Below are positions 56,592 to 64,000 of a stretch of DNA of 64,000 bases, piece after piece (position 1 is the first letter of the stretch; the number at the start of each line of letters is the position of its first letter). The translations under genes and the position numbers were made by a program. The notes beneath the pieces were generated by a model. The model was given only the letters and a program-made list of their open reading frames with translations, was not told the DNA's origin and did not search any database. Source of the stretch: CAXMST01 sp038206985. GTDB lineage: Bacteria > Actinomycetota > Thermoleophilia > Solirubrobacterales > 70-9. The stretch is from positions 1 through 64,000 of the forward strand of contig JBBRAH010000003.1 of the NCBI GenBank assembly GCA_038206985.1, written 5' to 3'.

Positions 56592-57481
56592 CGCGGCGCT
56601 CCGGACCCAGCCAGGCCGGCGATTTCGTCGGCGATCACGGCGGTCAGCACGCGGCGCCGATAGTCGGCCGAGGCGAGCGCATCGCCGACGCATTCCAGCG
56701 AGGCGGCGGCCTCTTCCGCGACCTCTCGAGGATCGAAACCATCGGAGGATGCAAGTGCCTGCTCGACGGCTTCAAGCCGCTGGGGGCGGGAGCTGCCGGC
56801 GGCCGCGAAGGCGGCCGGGGGACCGGCGTCGGGAACTGAGATCGCAAGGCCTGCGACCCCGTAGAAGCGCATGTTGGTCGCCAGCCGACGATAGATCCAA
56901 CGGCCGGACTCGGCTTCGGGAACCATGACCGAGACGAGCACCTCACCCGCGCCCGGAAGGGCATCGGGATCAGCGAGCGCGGAAGCGGCGATTGTTCGCG
57001 AGCCGTTGGCGGACGCAAGCTCCAGGCGACCGCCGAGGGCGGCGATCACCGCCGGCAGCTCGAACCCGGAGGGGGCCGCGGTCAGCAGGTTGCCCCCGAT
57101 CGTGGCCATGCCGCGCAAGACCTCGTCGCCAATTCCCCCGCAGGCCGAGGCGAGTAAGGGCAACCGGCGCGCGATCTCCCCGTCGCAGGCGAGCCGTTCG
57201 ATCGTCAGTGTCGATCCAATCGAGATCCGTGAATCGTCGCCGGAGAGATCGGAGAGCTCACCGACTGAGAGTAGATCGACGGCGAGGCGGATCTCCGGGT
57301 CCTGAGCGAGGGCGAAAGGGGGCACCGCGGTGCATCCGGCGAGGGGGCGCGCCGCAGGACCCGCATCGCGGAGGAGCTGGGTGGCCTCCCCGACGGTGCC
57401 GGGAAGGGCCCAGGCGGTCCCAGTCGCTGGGAGGGAGTCGGAGAGGCTGCTTGTCAGAGTCGGCGAGGCGGCTTCAGGCAC
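56588..57481 (-). CDS. Divergent FAD-binding medium subunit (with #5)
   Basis: About 297 residues from GTG 57481. It keeps the second FAD motif (RGMATIGGNLLTAAPSGFEL), but the first motif is altered (LAGCTAVPPFALAQ instead of AGGQSLxPxM), and it lacks the RNRGT lead-in of the other two copies. It probably partners the fused subunit #5, whose gene it overlaps by four bases. The start overlaps the end of the isochorismatase-like gene by eight bases. Confidence 0.85.
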   Translation of the reverse strand: MPEAASPTLTSSLSDSLPATGTAWALPGTVGEATQLLRDAGPAARPLAGCTAVPPFALAQDPEIRLAVDLLSVGELSDLSGDDSRISIGSTLTIERLACDGEIARRLPLLASACGGIGDEVLRGMATIGGNLLTAAPSGFELPAVIAALGGRLELASANGSRTIAASALADPDALPGAGEVLVSVMVPEAESGRWIYRRLATNMRFYGVAGLAISVPDAGPPAAFAAAGSSRPQRLEAVEQALASSDGFDPREVAEEAAASLECVGDALASADYRRRVLTAVIADEIAGLAGSGAPR

Positions 57482-58271
57482 CGCTCGTCGCCCCCGCCGG
57501 ATCGAGATCCCGCATCGTCGCCACATCGGCCAATCCTCCGGGTGCCTCGCGCCCGAGGCGCGCCGCCCACTCGCGCACGAGCGCCGGCCCATCGACGACC
57601 AAGCCGAGATGGCTCGCGACCACCTTGAACGCCGCCTGCTCCATCTCCTCGGAAAGGCCGGCGGCCACGTCGCGAGGCATCAGTACACGGAAGTCACGAT
57701 TGGCGGCGTCGAACGCCGTATTGAGACAGCAGCAGTCGGTCAGCGTGCCGGTGACGACCACGTTCCGTACGGCGAGCTGGCGCAGCAGATGCTCGAGATC
57801 AGTCGGGTAGAAGGCCGAGAGCCGCTTCTTGGTGCGCACGTAGAAGTCCCGCTCGGGGTCGTCCTCGATCATCAGGTCAACCCACTTGGTGCCCTCCCAG
57901 CCGAGCTCGTCCATGCCCTCATCGACGCCGTCGAAGAAGAGGCGGGCCGTGTGGCGCCAGTTGGCTCCACCCTGGAGGGTCTTGGAGTGCCGGTCGTCAA
58001 TGCCGCCGTGTCGCTGCCAGTGCTGGACCATGATCACGGGGACGCCTAGCTCCCGGGCGGCTGCGTTGAATACATCGTGCTCCCGCACGGCCGCCGTCGC
58101 GCGCTCTGAGTGGAGGGGCATGCCCTCGTCGTCGCCGATGTGGCTTCGATGCATGTCGATGCACACGATGGCGGTCGCGCTCGGATCGAGCCAGGCGTCG
58201 AAGACCTCGTCCCCGCTCGGCAGCTCCTTGCTCTGCCCGTCGGGGCCGTAGCAGCGCATATCCGTCTTCAT
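57474..58271 (-). CDS. Isochorismatase-family cysteine amidohydrolase
   Basis: A 265-residue hydrolase with the family triad: Asp in AIVCIDMHRSHIG, Lys in VRTKKRLSAF and Cys in TGTLTDCCCLNTAFDA. Relatives hydrolyse biuret, N-carbamoylsarcosine, ureidoacrylate or maleamate, all small amides formed in pyrimidine, triazine or pyridine breakdown. It is longer than a minimal family member through N- and C-terminal extensions. It is the first gene of the unit with subunits #5, #4 and the second MFS carrier, under island operator f. Confidence 0.87.
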   Translation of the reverse strand: MKTDMRCYGPDGQSKELPSGDEVFDAWLDPSATAIVCIDMHRSHIGDDEGMPLHSERATAAVREHDVFNAAARELGVPVIMVQHWQRHGGIDDRHSKTLQGGANWRHTARLFFDGVDEGMDELGWEGTKWVDLMIEDDPERDFYVRTKKRLSAFYPTDLEHLLRQLAVRNVVVTGTLTDCCCLNTAFDAANRDFRVLMPRDVAAGLSEEMEQAAFKVVASHLGLVVDGPALVREWAARLGREAPGGLADVATMRDLDPAGATSGA

Positions 58272-58365
58272 CAGCAGGACCTCTCCTCGATCGACGTCAG
58301 GGCTCAGGCGCTGTACGCGCCTTCGGCTCGGCTAGTCTAGCGGGTCAGGACGACAGACGTCGAAT

Positions 58366-58372
58366 GTATGAC
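58366..58372. promoter_or_regulatory. Island operator, copy f (before isochorismatase unit)
   Basis: Core GTATGAC in context GAATGTATGACCATTGC, 94 bases upstream of ATG 58271, the most distant and least palindromic copy. It keeps the CCATTG flank seen in copies a and h. Confidence 0.5.
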
Positions 58373-58385
58373 CATTGCTCCTTGG

Positions 58386-58414
58386 CCTGCTCCCGCCGGC
58401 CCTACCGGAGCAGG
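58386..58414 (-). terminator. Possible terminator of the OYE-type gene
   Basis: CCTGCTCC and GGAGCAGG form a perfect 8-base stem with a 13-base loop, 66-94 bases beyond the stop codon of the flavoprotein gene ending at 58480. No clear T-run follows on the minus strand, so efficiency is uncertain. Confidence 0.45.
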
Positions 58415-58479
58415 GCTCAGCGCCGGCTCTCAGAGAGGAGAAAGCCGACGCCGAGGCTTGGGGGAAGGAGCAGACTGAC

Positions 58480-60549
58480 TTAAGCCGCCGCCGGGGCCGG
58501 CGGCATTGTCGGATAGACCTCGATGCCACCGAGGGAGCGGGCTGCCGCCGACCCCTCCGCGAAGGCCTCGTAAACCGTCCGTGGTTCCACCGCGTCACCG
58601 ACCAGCCGGGCCGAGCCGAGGTCGGCGGCAACGGCCTCATAGAGTTCATCAGCCGGGCGACGGCGGGCACCGACCACGACAGTGTCTGCTTCGAGCACCG
58701 ACTCGTCCACCGGCCCGATCCGCAGGGCGCTCATGTGCGGGGCGAAGACACCGGCCTGATCAATCACAACCTGGCCATCCTCGATCCGTTTGACGCCGAC
58801 CTTCGACATCAGGGTCACGGCCTTCTCCAGTCGCTCCATCAACATCGGTCGCACGATCCCGCCGACAACATCGCCGGCGAACTCGCCCTCACCGTCGGTG
58901 AACAGGTCCGTGCGGCCGTGGGCGACCAAAGTCACTTCGGCTCCGTTGGAGGCGAGGTCCAGCGCGACCTGACAGGCGACCAGATCGCCCCCGATCACGA
59001 CAACCCGGCGCCCCACCTCGACCTTGCCGCGAAGGACGTCAAAGGCATCCACCGTCTGCGGGCTGTTCCAGCCCGGGATCTCACGCTGCGGCCAGCCACG
59101 GGCGCCGGTGGCGATCACGACCCGGTCCGCGCCAAAACCTCGGACATCGTCCGCTGTCGCCTCCCTGCCGAGCTCGACCGCTACGCCGAGCTGGGAGGTC
59201 TGATCGACGAGCCAATCGACGAGTGCGCCCCAGTCGGCACCGCTCGAGGGCAGAGCAGCAAGCGCCATCTGCCCACCGGCCTTCGCCTCGCGCTCCCAGA
59301 CGGTGACGTCGTGCCCGGCCTCGGCGGCGACCCTTGCCGCCTCGAGCCCAGCCGGGCCCGCGCCGACGACGAGGAGCCGCTTGCCGCCTCGATCGGAGCC
59401 GTCCGAAGCGCCCCAGCCCGGCAGCACTTCACGACCCGTCTCGGGGTTCCCGACGCAGGTGATGTCGAGAGCGCTGAACCAGCGATCGATGCAGCCCTGC
59501 GCACAGGCGACGCAGGGCCGGACGTCCTTGGAGCGGTTCTCCTTGGCCTTCAGGGGGAGGTCCGGATCAGCGAGCAGGGCCCGGCCCATGACGATGAAGT
59601 CGGCGTGGCCGGACTCGAGTACGCGCTCGGCGATCTCGGGGCTGTTGTAGCGGCCTACCGAGAGCACCGGGAGCTTCGTTGCCGCCTTGATCGCGGCGGC
59701 CTGGTCCTCGAACTGGCCCGGACCGACCCATTGCGGCGCGACGGTCATCTGGACCGCCTCATAGGTGCCTCCGGAGACGTGCACGTAATCCGCGCCTTCC
59801 TCCTCCAGCATCGCGACCGTGGCCAGTGAATCCTCGATCGTGATACCGCCGTCGAGGAACTCCTCGCCCGAGAGCCTGTATCCGACCACGAAGTCGTCGC
59901 CCACGGCCGCACGGACGGCCCTTACCGCCTCACGGGGGAAGCGCAGCCGGTTGTCGATCGAACCGCCGTACTGGTCGGTTCTGGCGTTCGAGAGCATGGA
60001 GACGAAAGCGTGCTGCAGGTAACCGTGGGCGCCGTGGAACTCCACCAGGTCGAAGCCGGCCTCCTTCGCCCGCACGGCAGCGGCCGCGAACTCATCGACG
60101 ATCTCTGCGATGCGCTCGACACTGACTTCGTCCGGGGTCTCACCGAGCAGCGGCTCAGCGATCGGCGAGGGGGCCTCTGCCCGTTGCCCGTCGATGTAGT
60201 GGTGCGTGGTCTGGCGACCGGCGTGGGCGAGCTGGCACCCCATACGTGCACCCTCCTCGTGAACCGCGTCGGTAAGACGGCGCATGCCGGGAATCAGCGC
60301 GTCCTCGTAGATCCCCACCTGGTAGTAGGTGCAGCCGCGGCCCTGCGGAGTCACGTAGGCGTAGCCGAGGTTGATCCATCCGACCCCACCCTGGGCCTTG
60401 CGCCGGAAGTGCTCAACCTTCTGGTCGGATATCCCCCCGCGGCGATCAGACATGTTGTCGCACATCGACGACATCACCAGCCGGTTCTTGAGCGTCAGCC
60501 CACCGATCTGTCCTTCGGCGAAGACATGTGGAAACGGGTTTTCTGACAT
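58480..60549 (-). CDS. Old-yellow-enzyme/2,4-dienoyl-CoA-reductase type flavoprotein
   Basis: A 689-residue multi-cofactor oxidoreductase. Residues 1-360 are an FMN TIM barrel of the OYE family (LVMSSMCDNMSDRRGG, then FHGAHGYLQHAFVSML). Cysteines for a 4Fe-4S cluster follow (CVACAQGCIDRW, then DITCVGNPETG). The C-terminal half binds FAD/NAD(P)H (LLVVGAGPAGLEAARVAAEA, VVVIGGDLVACQVALDLA). This is the trimethylamine dehydrogenase/dienoyl-CoA reductase architecture. It could reduce an unsaturated or dearomatised ring. ATG 60549 has AAGGAGA upstream; it is a single-gene unit under operator g. Confidence 0.9.
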   Translation of the reverse strand: MSENPFPHVFAEGQIGGLTLKNRLVMSSMCDNMSDRRGGISDQKVEHFRRKAQGGVGWINLGYAYVTPQGRGCTYYQVGIYEDALIPGMRRLTDAVHEEGARMGCQLAHAGRQTTHHYIDGQRAEAPSPIAEPLLGETPDEVSVERIAEIVDEFAAAAVRAKEAGFDLVEFHGAHGYLQHAFVSMLSNARTDQYGGSIDNRLRFPREAVRAVRAAVGDDFVVGYRLSGEEFLDGGITIEDSLATVAMLEEEGADYVHVSGGTYEAVQMTVAPQWVGPGQFEDQAAAIKAATKLPVLSVGRYNSPEIAERVLESGHADFIVMGRALLADPDLPLKAKENRSKDVRPCVACAQGCIDRWFSALDITCVGNPETGREVLPGWGASDGSDRGGKRLLVVGAGPAGLEAARVAAEAGHDVTVWEREAKAGGQMALAALPSSGADWGALVDWLVDQTSQLGVAVELGREATADDVRGFGADRVVIATGARGWPQREIPGWNSPQTVDAFDVLRGKVEVGRRVVVIGGDLVACQVALDLASNGAEVTLVAHGRTDLFTDGEGEFAGDVVGGIVRPMLMERLEKAVTLMSKVGVKRIEDGQVVIDQAGVFAPHMSALRIGPVDESVLEADTVVVGARRRPADELYEAVAADLGSARLVGDAVEPRTVYEAFAEGSAAARSLGGIEVYPTMPPAPAAA

Positions 60550-60591
60550 CGCGTGACTCTCCTTCGGCGACCGGGTGGTAGATGGTGCAAT

Positions 60592-60598
60592 GTATTAC
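60592..60598. promoter_or_regulatory. Island operator, copy g (before OYE-type gene)
   Basis: Core GTATTAC within the near-palindrome TGTATTACA, context CAATGTATTACAAATGG, 42 bases upstream of ATG 60549. Confidence 0.62.
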
Positions 60599-60652
60599 AA
60601 ATGGCCAGGATAGGCAGCCACCCCCCCTTTCCCGTCCGTTAGGACATAGCAT

Positions 60653-60659
60653 GTATTAC
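60653..60659. promoter_or_regulatory. Island operator, copy h (before Mo subunit #6)
   Basis: Core GTATTAC in context GCATGTATTACCATTGCC, 53 bases upstream of the TTG at 60713. It lies in the same divergent region as copy g, which drives the opposite gene. Confidence 0.62.
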
Positions 60660-60712
60660 CATTGCCTCGCATCGGTCGTCCCCGTACCGTGGGCGAGCCC
60701 TGAGGAAGGAGA

Positions 60713-63052
60713 TTGCAGCTTCAAGTGCAACTCGTTGGCAAACGGGTACCCCGACTGGAAGATGATCGCCTTCTGCGCGGCGTCGGCCGGTTCGTGGCGG
60801 ACGTCGACCTCCCGAATCAGCTCCATCTCCATGTGATCAGGGCGGACGTCGCCCATGCCGAACTGCTGGCCATTGACACCTCCGCGGCGCGCTCGCTGCC
60901 GGGCGTCAGGTCCGTGCTTACCGCCGAGGATGTGGGCGCGGTCCCCCTGATCCCGCTTCGACTCGACTTCGGCGTCGAGCTTGAGCCGTTCCTGCAGCCG
61001 GTGCTCGCCTCGGGACGCGTGCGGTATGTGGGAGAGCCGGTCGCGGTAGTAGTGGCCGAGGACCGCTACATCGCCGAGGATGCAGCGGCTCGGATCGAGA
61101 TCGACTACTCCCCGTTGGAGATCCTGCTCGACCCGCGAGAGGCCCTCGAGCCCTCGGCCGGGTCGCTCTGGGACGGGCGCGGCAACGAGGCCGTCGAGCT
61201 CCGCAAGGAGTTCGGCGACGTCGGGGCGGCGTTCGAGCGCGCCGATCGGGTCATCTCCGCCGAGCTCAGCATTGGGCGGCATACCGGCGTGCCGATGGAG
61301 ACACGGGGACTCGTCGCCGACTGGGACTCGGGGCGCCGGTCGCTGACTATCTGGGGGGCCGCGCTCGTCACCCACTACCACCGGAGGGTCCTGGCGAGCC
61401 TGCTCGACCTGCCGGTGCAGAGCATCCACATGCGGAACACGGACGTCGGCGGCAACTTCGGCGTCCGCGGTGACTTCTTCCCCGAGGACTACCTCGTGCC
61501 CTGGCTCGCGATGCGCCACGGGCGCCCGGTGAAGTGGGTCGAGGATCGGCGTGAGCACTTCGTCTCGATCAACCATGCGCGCGAGCAACTGCATCAGATC
61601 GAGGCCGCCTTCGACTCAGATGCTCGCCTGCTCGGACTCAGAGATGAGATCTGGCACAACAAGGGCGCCTACATCCGGCCCACCGGAATCGTCGTCTCCG
61701 AGATCTCTATCGGGATGATCCCCTGGCCTTATCGCGTGCCCGCCTATTCGGGCGTGATCCACGTAGTCACCACCAACAAGACCCCGGTCGGCCCCTACCG
61801 AGCGCCGGGCAGATTCGAGAACACCTTCGCTCGCGAGCAACTCTTCAACATCGCTGCCGAGGAGCTTGGCGTCGACCCGGTACACCTCCGCCGCGTCAAC
61901 CTGCTCGAGCCGGAGGAGCTGCCGCATGAGCCCGACCTGTCGATGGGGGGCGAGGCGTTCATCCTCAACTCCGGCGACTTCCCGCGCATGCTCGATCGAG
62001 CGACGTCGACGAGTGGCTTCCAGGGCTGGCGTGAGGAGGCGGCGGAGCTGCGATTGCAGGGGCGCCTGGTCGGCGCCGGCCTCAGCTATTTCATGGACAA
62101 GAGCGGACTCGGACTCTACGAGACCGGTGGCATCGACATCGGCCCGGACGGCTCCGTGAAGCTGCTGATCGGTGGGGCCTCCTCGGGCCAGGGGATCGAA
62201 ACCGCGATGGCGCAGATCGCCGCCGAGGTCCTGACGCTGAGGCCGGAGTCGTTCGAGGTCGTGCACGGCGACACCGACCTGATTCCGGACGGTGTCGGCT
62301 CATGGTCCAGTCGCTCCACCGTGATCGGCGGCAGCGCGGTCCTCCGGGCCGCCGAGGCAACCCGGGAGAAGGCCCTCCGGATCGCCGCCGACGTGCTCGA
62401 GCTCGACACCGGTGATCTGGTCCTCGAGGAGGGGCGGGTACGCCCAAAGGGATCCCCGGCCGAGGGCATGACACTGGGCGAGATCTCGGCCGCCAACGAC
62501 TCGGTCGAGGCCCACCGACGCGAGGACGAGCCCGGCCTCGGCGCCCGGGAGATCTACATCGATCCGCAGATGAACTATCCCTACGGCGTCGCGCTCTGCC
62601 AGCTGGAGATCGATCCCGAGACCGGGGAGCTCGACATGCGCCACTACTTCGTCGCTTATGAGGCGGGCCGCGCCGTCAACCCGATGCTTCTCGAGGGCCA
62701 GATCGTCGGAGGAGTCGTTCAGGGCCTCGGCGGAGCTACGCTCGAGGAGCTGCACTACGACGACGCCGGCCAGCCGCAGGCCACCAGTTTCATCGACTAT
62801 CTGCTCCCGACCTCGGTCGAGGTCCCCACAACGATCGACTCGCTGATCACCGAGGACGCTCCGACGCCTACGAACCCGCTCGGCGCCAAGGGTGCCGGGG
62901 AGTCGGGAATCATGGCGGTCGGCGCGACCGTCGCGGGGGCGGTCTCCGACGCCCTTCAGAACCCAAGGCTCGCGGTGCGACTGCCGCTGACGCCCGAGCG
63001 GATCCGAAATCTGGTCCATTCAGCACATTCGACGAAGGAGGTCCCAGCGTGA
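60713..63052 (+). CDS. Xanthine dehydrogenase-family molybdenum subunit #6
   Basis: A 779-residue large subunit. It has DVGGNFGVRGDFFPEDY (one Gly of the usual GGGFG replaced by Asn), the loop GPYRAPGRFEN and the catalytic Glu in GAKGAGESG. The YRAPGR loop and RGxFxPEDY groups it with subunit #2. The start is TTG 60713 very close to an AAGGAGA, or GTG 60725. No small or FAD subunit is next to it. It is followed 49 bases later by the alpha/beta hydrolase gene in the same direction. Confidence 0.9.
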   Translation: MQLQVQLVGKRVPRLEDDRLLRGVGRFVADVDLPNQLHLHVIRADVAHAELLAIDTSAARSLPGVRSVLTAEDVGAVPLIPLRLDFGVELEPFLQPVLASGRVRYVGEPVAVVVAEDRYIAEDAAARIEIDYSPLEILLDPREALEPSAGSLWDGRGNEAVELRKEFGDVGAAFERADRVISAELSIGRHTGVPMETRGLVADWDSGRRSLTIWGAALVTHYHRRVLASLLDLPVQSIHMRNTDVGGNFGVRGDFFPEDYLVPWLAMRHGRPVKWVEDRREHFVSINHAREQLHQIEAAFDSDARLLGLRDEIWHNKGAYIRPTGIVVSEISIGMIPWPYRVPAYSGVIHVVTTNKTPVGPYRAPGRFENTFAREQLFNIAAEELGVDPVHLRRVNLLEPEELPHEPDLSMGGEAFILNSGDFPRMLDRATSTSGFQGWREEAAELRLQGRLVGAGLSYFMDKSGLGLYETGGIDIGPDGSVKLLIGGASSGQGIETAMAQIAAEVLTLRPESFEVVHGDTDLIPDGVGSWSSRSTVIGGSAVLRAAEATREKALRIAADVLELDTGDLVLEEGRVRPKGSPAEGMTLGEISAANDSVEAHRREDEPGLGAREIYIDPQMNYPYGVALCQLEIDPETGELDMRHYFVAYEAGRAVNPMLLEGQIVGGVVQGLGGATLEELHYDDAGQPQATSFIDYLLPTSVEVPTTIDSLITEDAPTPTNPLGAKGAGESGIMAVGATVAGAVSDALQNPRLAVRLPLTPERIRNLVHSAHSTKEVPA

Positions 63053-63101
63053 GCCGACCAACAAGAGCCGCAACGCCGACCGCGAATGGAAGGTGAAGAC
63101 G

Positions 63102-64000
63102 ATGACTGACCCTGCAGCAATCCTCAATCACGGACGCATGCTCTCCGACGGCATCCCGTACTTCGACATCCGCGAGGCCGAACTCGCCGCCGAGCGCGAG
63201 GACTTTGACTGGTTCGAGTTCTGGACAGAGCTGAGCCGGTCCTACGAGGAGCGGGCGGAGTCCGCCCTCGAGGCGGGAGACGGGCTCTCCGGCGGGCGCT
63301 GGATGTGGAACGGATCGCTGAGCTCGCACTACGCGCAGTTCATGTGGTTCCACGATCCCGAGCGTCGCGAGGCAGGCCAGCGACGCAAGGTCGAGCTGTA
63401 CAACCGCGCGGCCCCCCATCTGCGCCCCGCCGCCGAGCGGATCGAGCTTCCTTTCGAGGAGACCATCATCCCGGGCTTTCTCCGGGTTCCCGAGAACCAC
63501 ACCCGCACCGGGACGCCGGCGCCGTGCTGCATCCTGATCGGCGGCCTCGAGAGCACCAAAGAGGAGAGCCACCTGTTCGAGAATCTCTGCCTCGAGCGTG
63601 GGATGGCGACCTTCAGCTTCGATGGCCCAGGCCAAGGGGAGCTGTTCTTCACGGTGAAGCTATGCGGGGACTTCGAGCGCTACACGTCCGCGGTCGTCGA
63701 CGCCCTCCAGGCCCGGCCCGAGATCGACGAACGGCGGATCGGCGTCCTCGGAAGGAGCCTCGGTGGCCACTACGCCCCGCGCTCAGCCGCCGCGGACGAC
63801 CGACTCGCGGCCTGCTGCGCATGGGGCGCGTGCTTCGACCTGTCCGATCTCGACCGGATGCCGGAGCACACGCGCGACGGCTTCGCCTATGTGACCGGGA
63901 TCGACGATCGGGAGTCTGCACTCGAGCATCTGCGTAGCTCAATCGATCTAAGCGCGCTGGCCCCGTCGCTGCGCTGCCCCACGCTGGTCACGCACGGACG
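63102..64000 (+). CDS. Alpha/beta hydrolase, 2,6-dihydroxypseudooxynicotine-hydrolase-like (partial, right edge)
   Basis: The first 299 codons are visible from ATG 63102 (MTDPAAILNHGRMLSDGIPY), with GGAAGG upstream. The N-terminal helical cap region (FEFWTELSRSYEERAESALE) precedes the hydrolase core: CCILIGGLESTKEE, FSFDGPGQGE and the nucleophile elbow GVLGRSLGGHYAPR. The layout matches the family that includes the nicotine-pathway C-C hydrolase and DUF1100/FrsA-like enzymes. The acid and His residues lie at or beyond the edge. With subunit #6 it resembles the Mo-hydroxylase plus C-C hydrolase pairing of nicotine breakdown, but substrate identity is not implied. Confidence 0.82.
   Translation, partial: MTDPAAILNHGRMLSDGIPYFDIREAELAAEREDFDWFEFWTELSRSYEERAESALEAGDGLSGGRWMWNGSLSSHYAQFMWFHDPERREAGQRRKVELYNRAAPHLRPAAERIELPFEETIIPGFLRVPENHTRTGTPAPCCILIGGLESTKEESHLFENLCLERGMATFSFDGPGQGELFFTVKLCGDFERYTSAVVDALQARPEIDERRIGVLGRSLGGHYAPRSAAADDRLAACCAWGACFDLSDLDRMPEHTRDGFAYVTGIDDRESALEHLRSSIDLSALAPSLRCPTLVTHG

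Noticed and set aside
60621..60627. Run of seven C between operators g and h as a phase-variable tract
   Set aside because: It is short, intergenic and in GC-rich DNA; it lies between two operators without an obvious spacing role.
23703..63052. Aerobic carbon monoxide dehydrogenase (coxMSL) locus
   Set aside because: CoxD-, CoxE- and CoxG-type proteins are present, but no large subunit has the AYxCSFR loop, and the surrounding amidases and transporters point to organic heterocycle breakdown.

Overview
The window is high-GC bacterial DNA. The order uvrA ... uvrB ... coaE-rpsA resembles the arrangement known from Actinomycetota such as Mycobacterium tuberculosis. Many GTG/TTG starts and short gene overlaps fit a deep-branching actinobacterium; Thermoleophilia/Solirubrobacterales-like is an inference, since no rRNA is present. 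No tRNA, CRISPR array, IS element or recombinase was recognised, and no gene-free stretch exceeds 300 bases.

Left part (1-23.7 kb), mostly housekeeping. uvrA runs off the left edge and has an exact SOS-box-type sequence just upstream. It is followed by a secreted trypsin-like protease, a DivIVA-type coiled-coil protein and two toxin-antitoxin pairs placed back to back. Next come an alpha/beta-hydrolase-fold protein lacking its catalytic Ser and His, a flavin monooxygenase, a TPR-LuxR regulator and a giant secreted protein with RTX-like repeats. This block (6.1-13.7 kb) is bracketed by the true 3' end of uvrB and a second, degenerate copy of that 3' end. Beyond it lie uvrB, glnB-amtB, a small membrane protein, a PAS-EAL protein, a DoxX-like protein, a lytic transglycosylase, coaE, rpsA and an FAD oxidoreductase.

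Right part (23.7-64 kb), one large catabolic island. It encodes six xanthine-dehydrogenase/aldehyde-oxidase family molybdenum subunits, two separate and one fused 2Fe-2S partner, and three FAD subunits. Maturation proteins are CoxD, CoxE and CoxG types, XdhC and a MocA-type nucleotidyltransferase. Other enzymes are two amidohydrolases, a nitrilase-family amidase, an isochorismatase-family amidase, a kynurenine-formamidase-like cyclase, three cupins, a nitroreductase, an old-yellow-enzyme/dienoyl-CoA-reductase type flavoprotein and an alpha/beta hydrolase of the 2,6-dihydroxypseudooxynicotine-hydrolase type (cut by the right edge). Transport is by a sugar/nucleoside-type ABC importer and two CynX-like MFS carriers, and there is one GntR/HutC regulator.

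The island resolves into eight transcription units. Each carries one copy of an AT-rich near-palindrome (core GTANTAC, flank TTTG/ATTG) 18-94 bases upstream of its first gene, including the GntR gene itself. I read this as a single GntR-controlled regulon for uptake, hydroxylation, reduction and hydrolytic opening/deamination of an N-heterocyclic or similar aromatic compound. The substrate cannot be told from sequence alone. Despite the cox-type accessory genes, none of the large subunits has the AYxCSFR loop of form I CO dehydrogenase.
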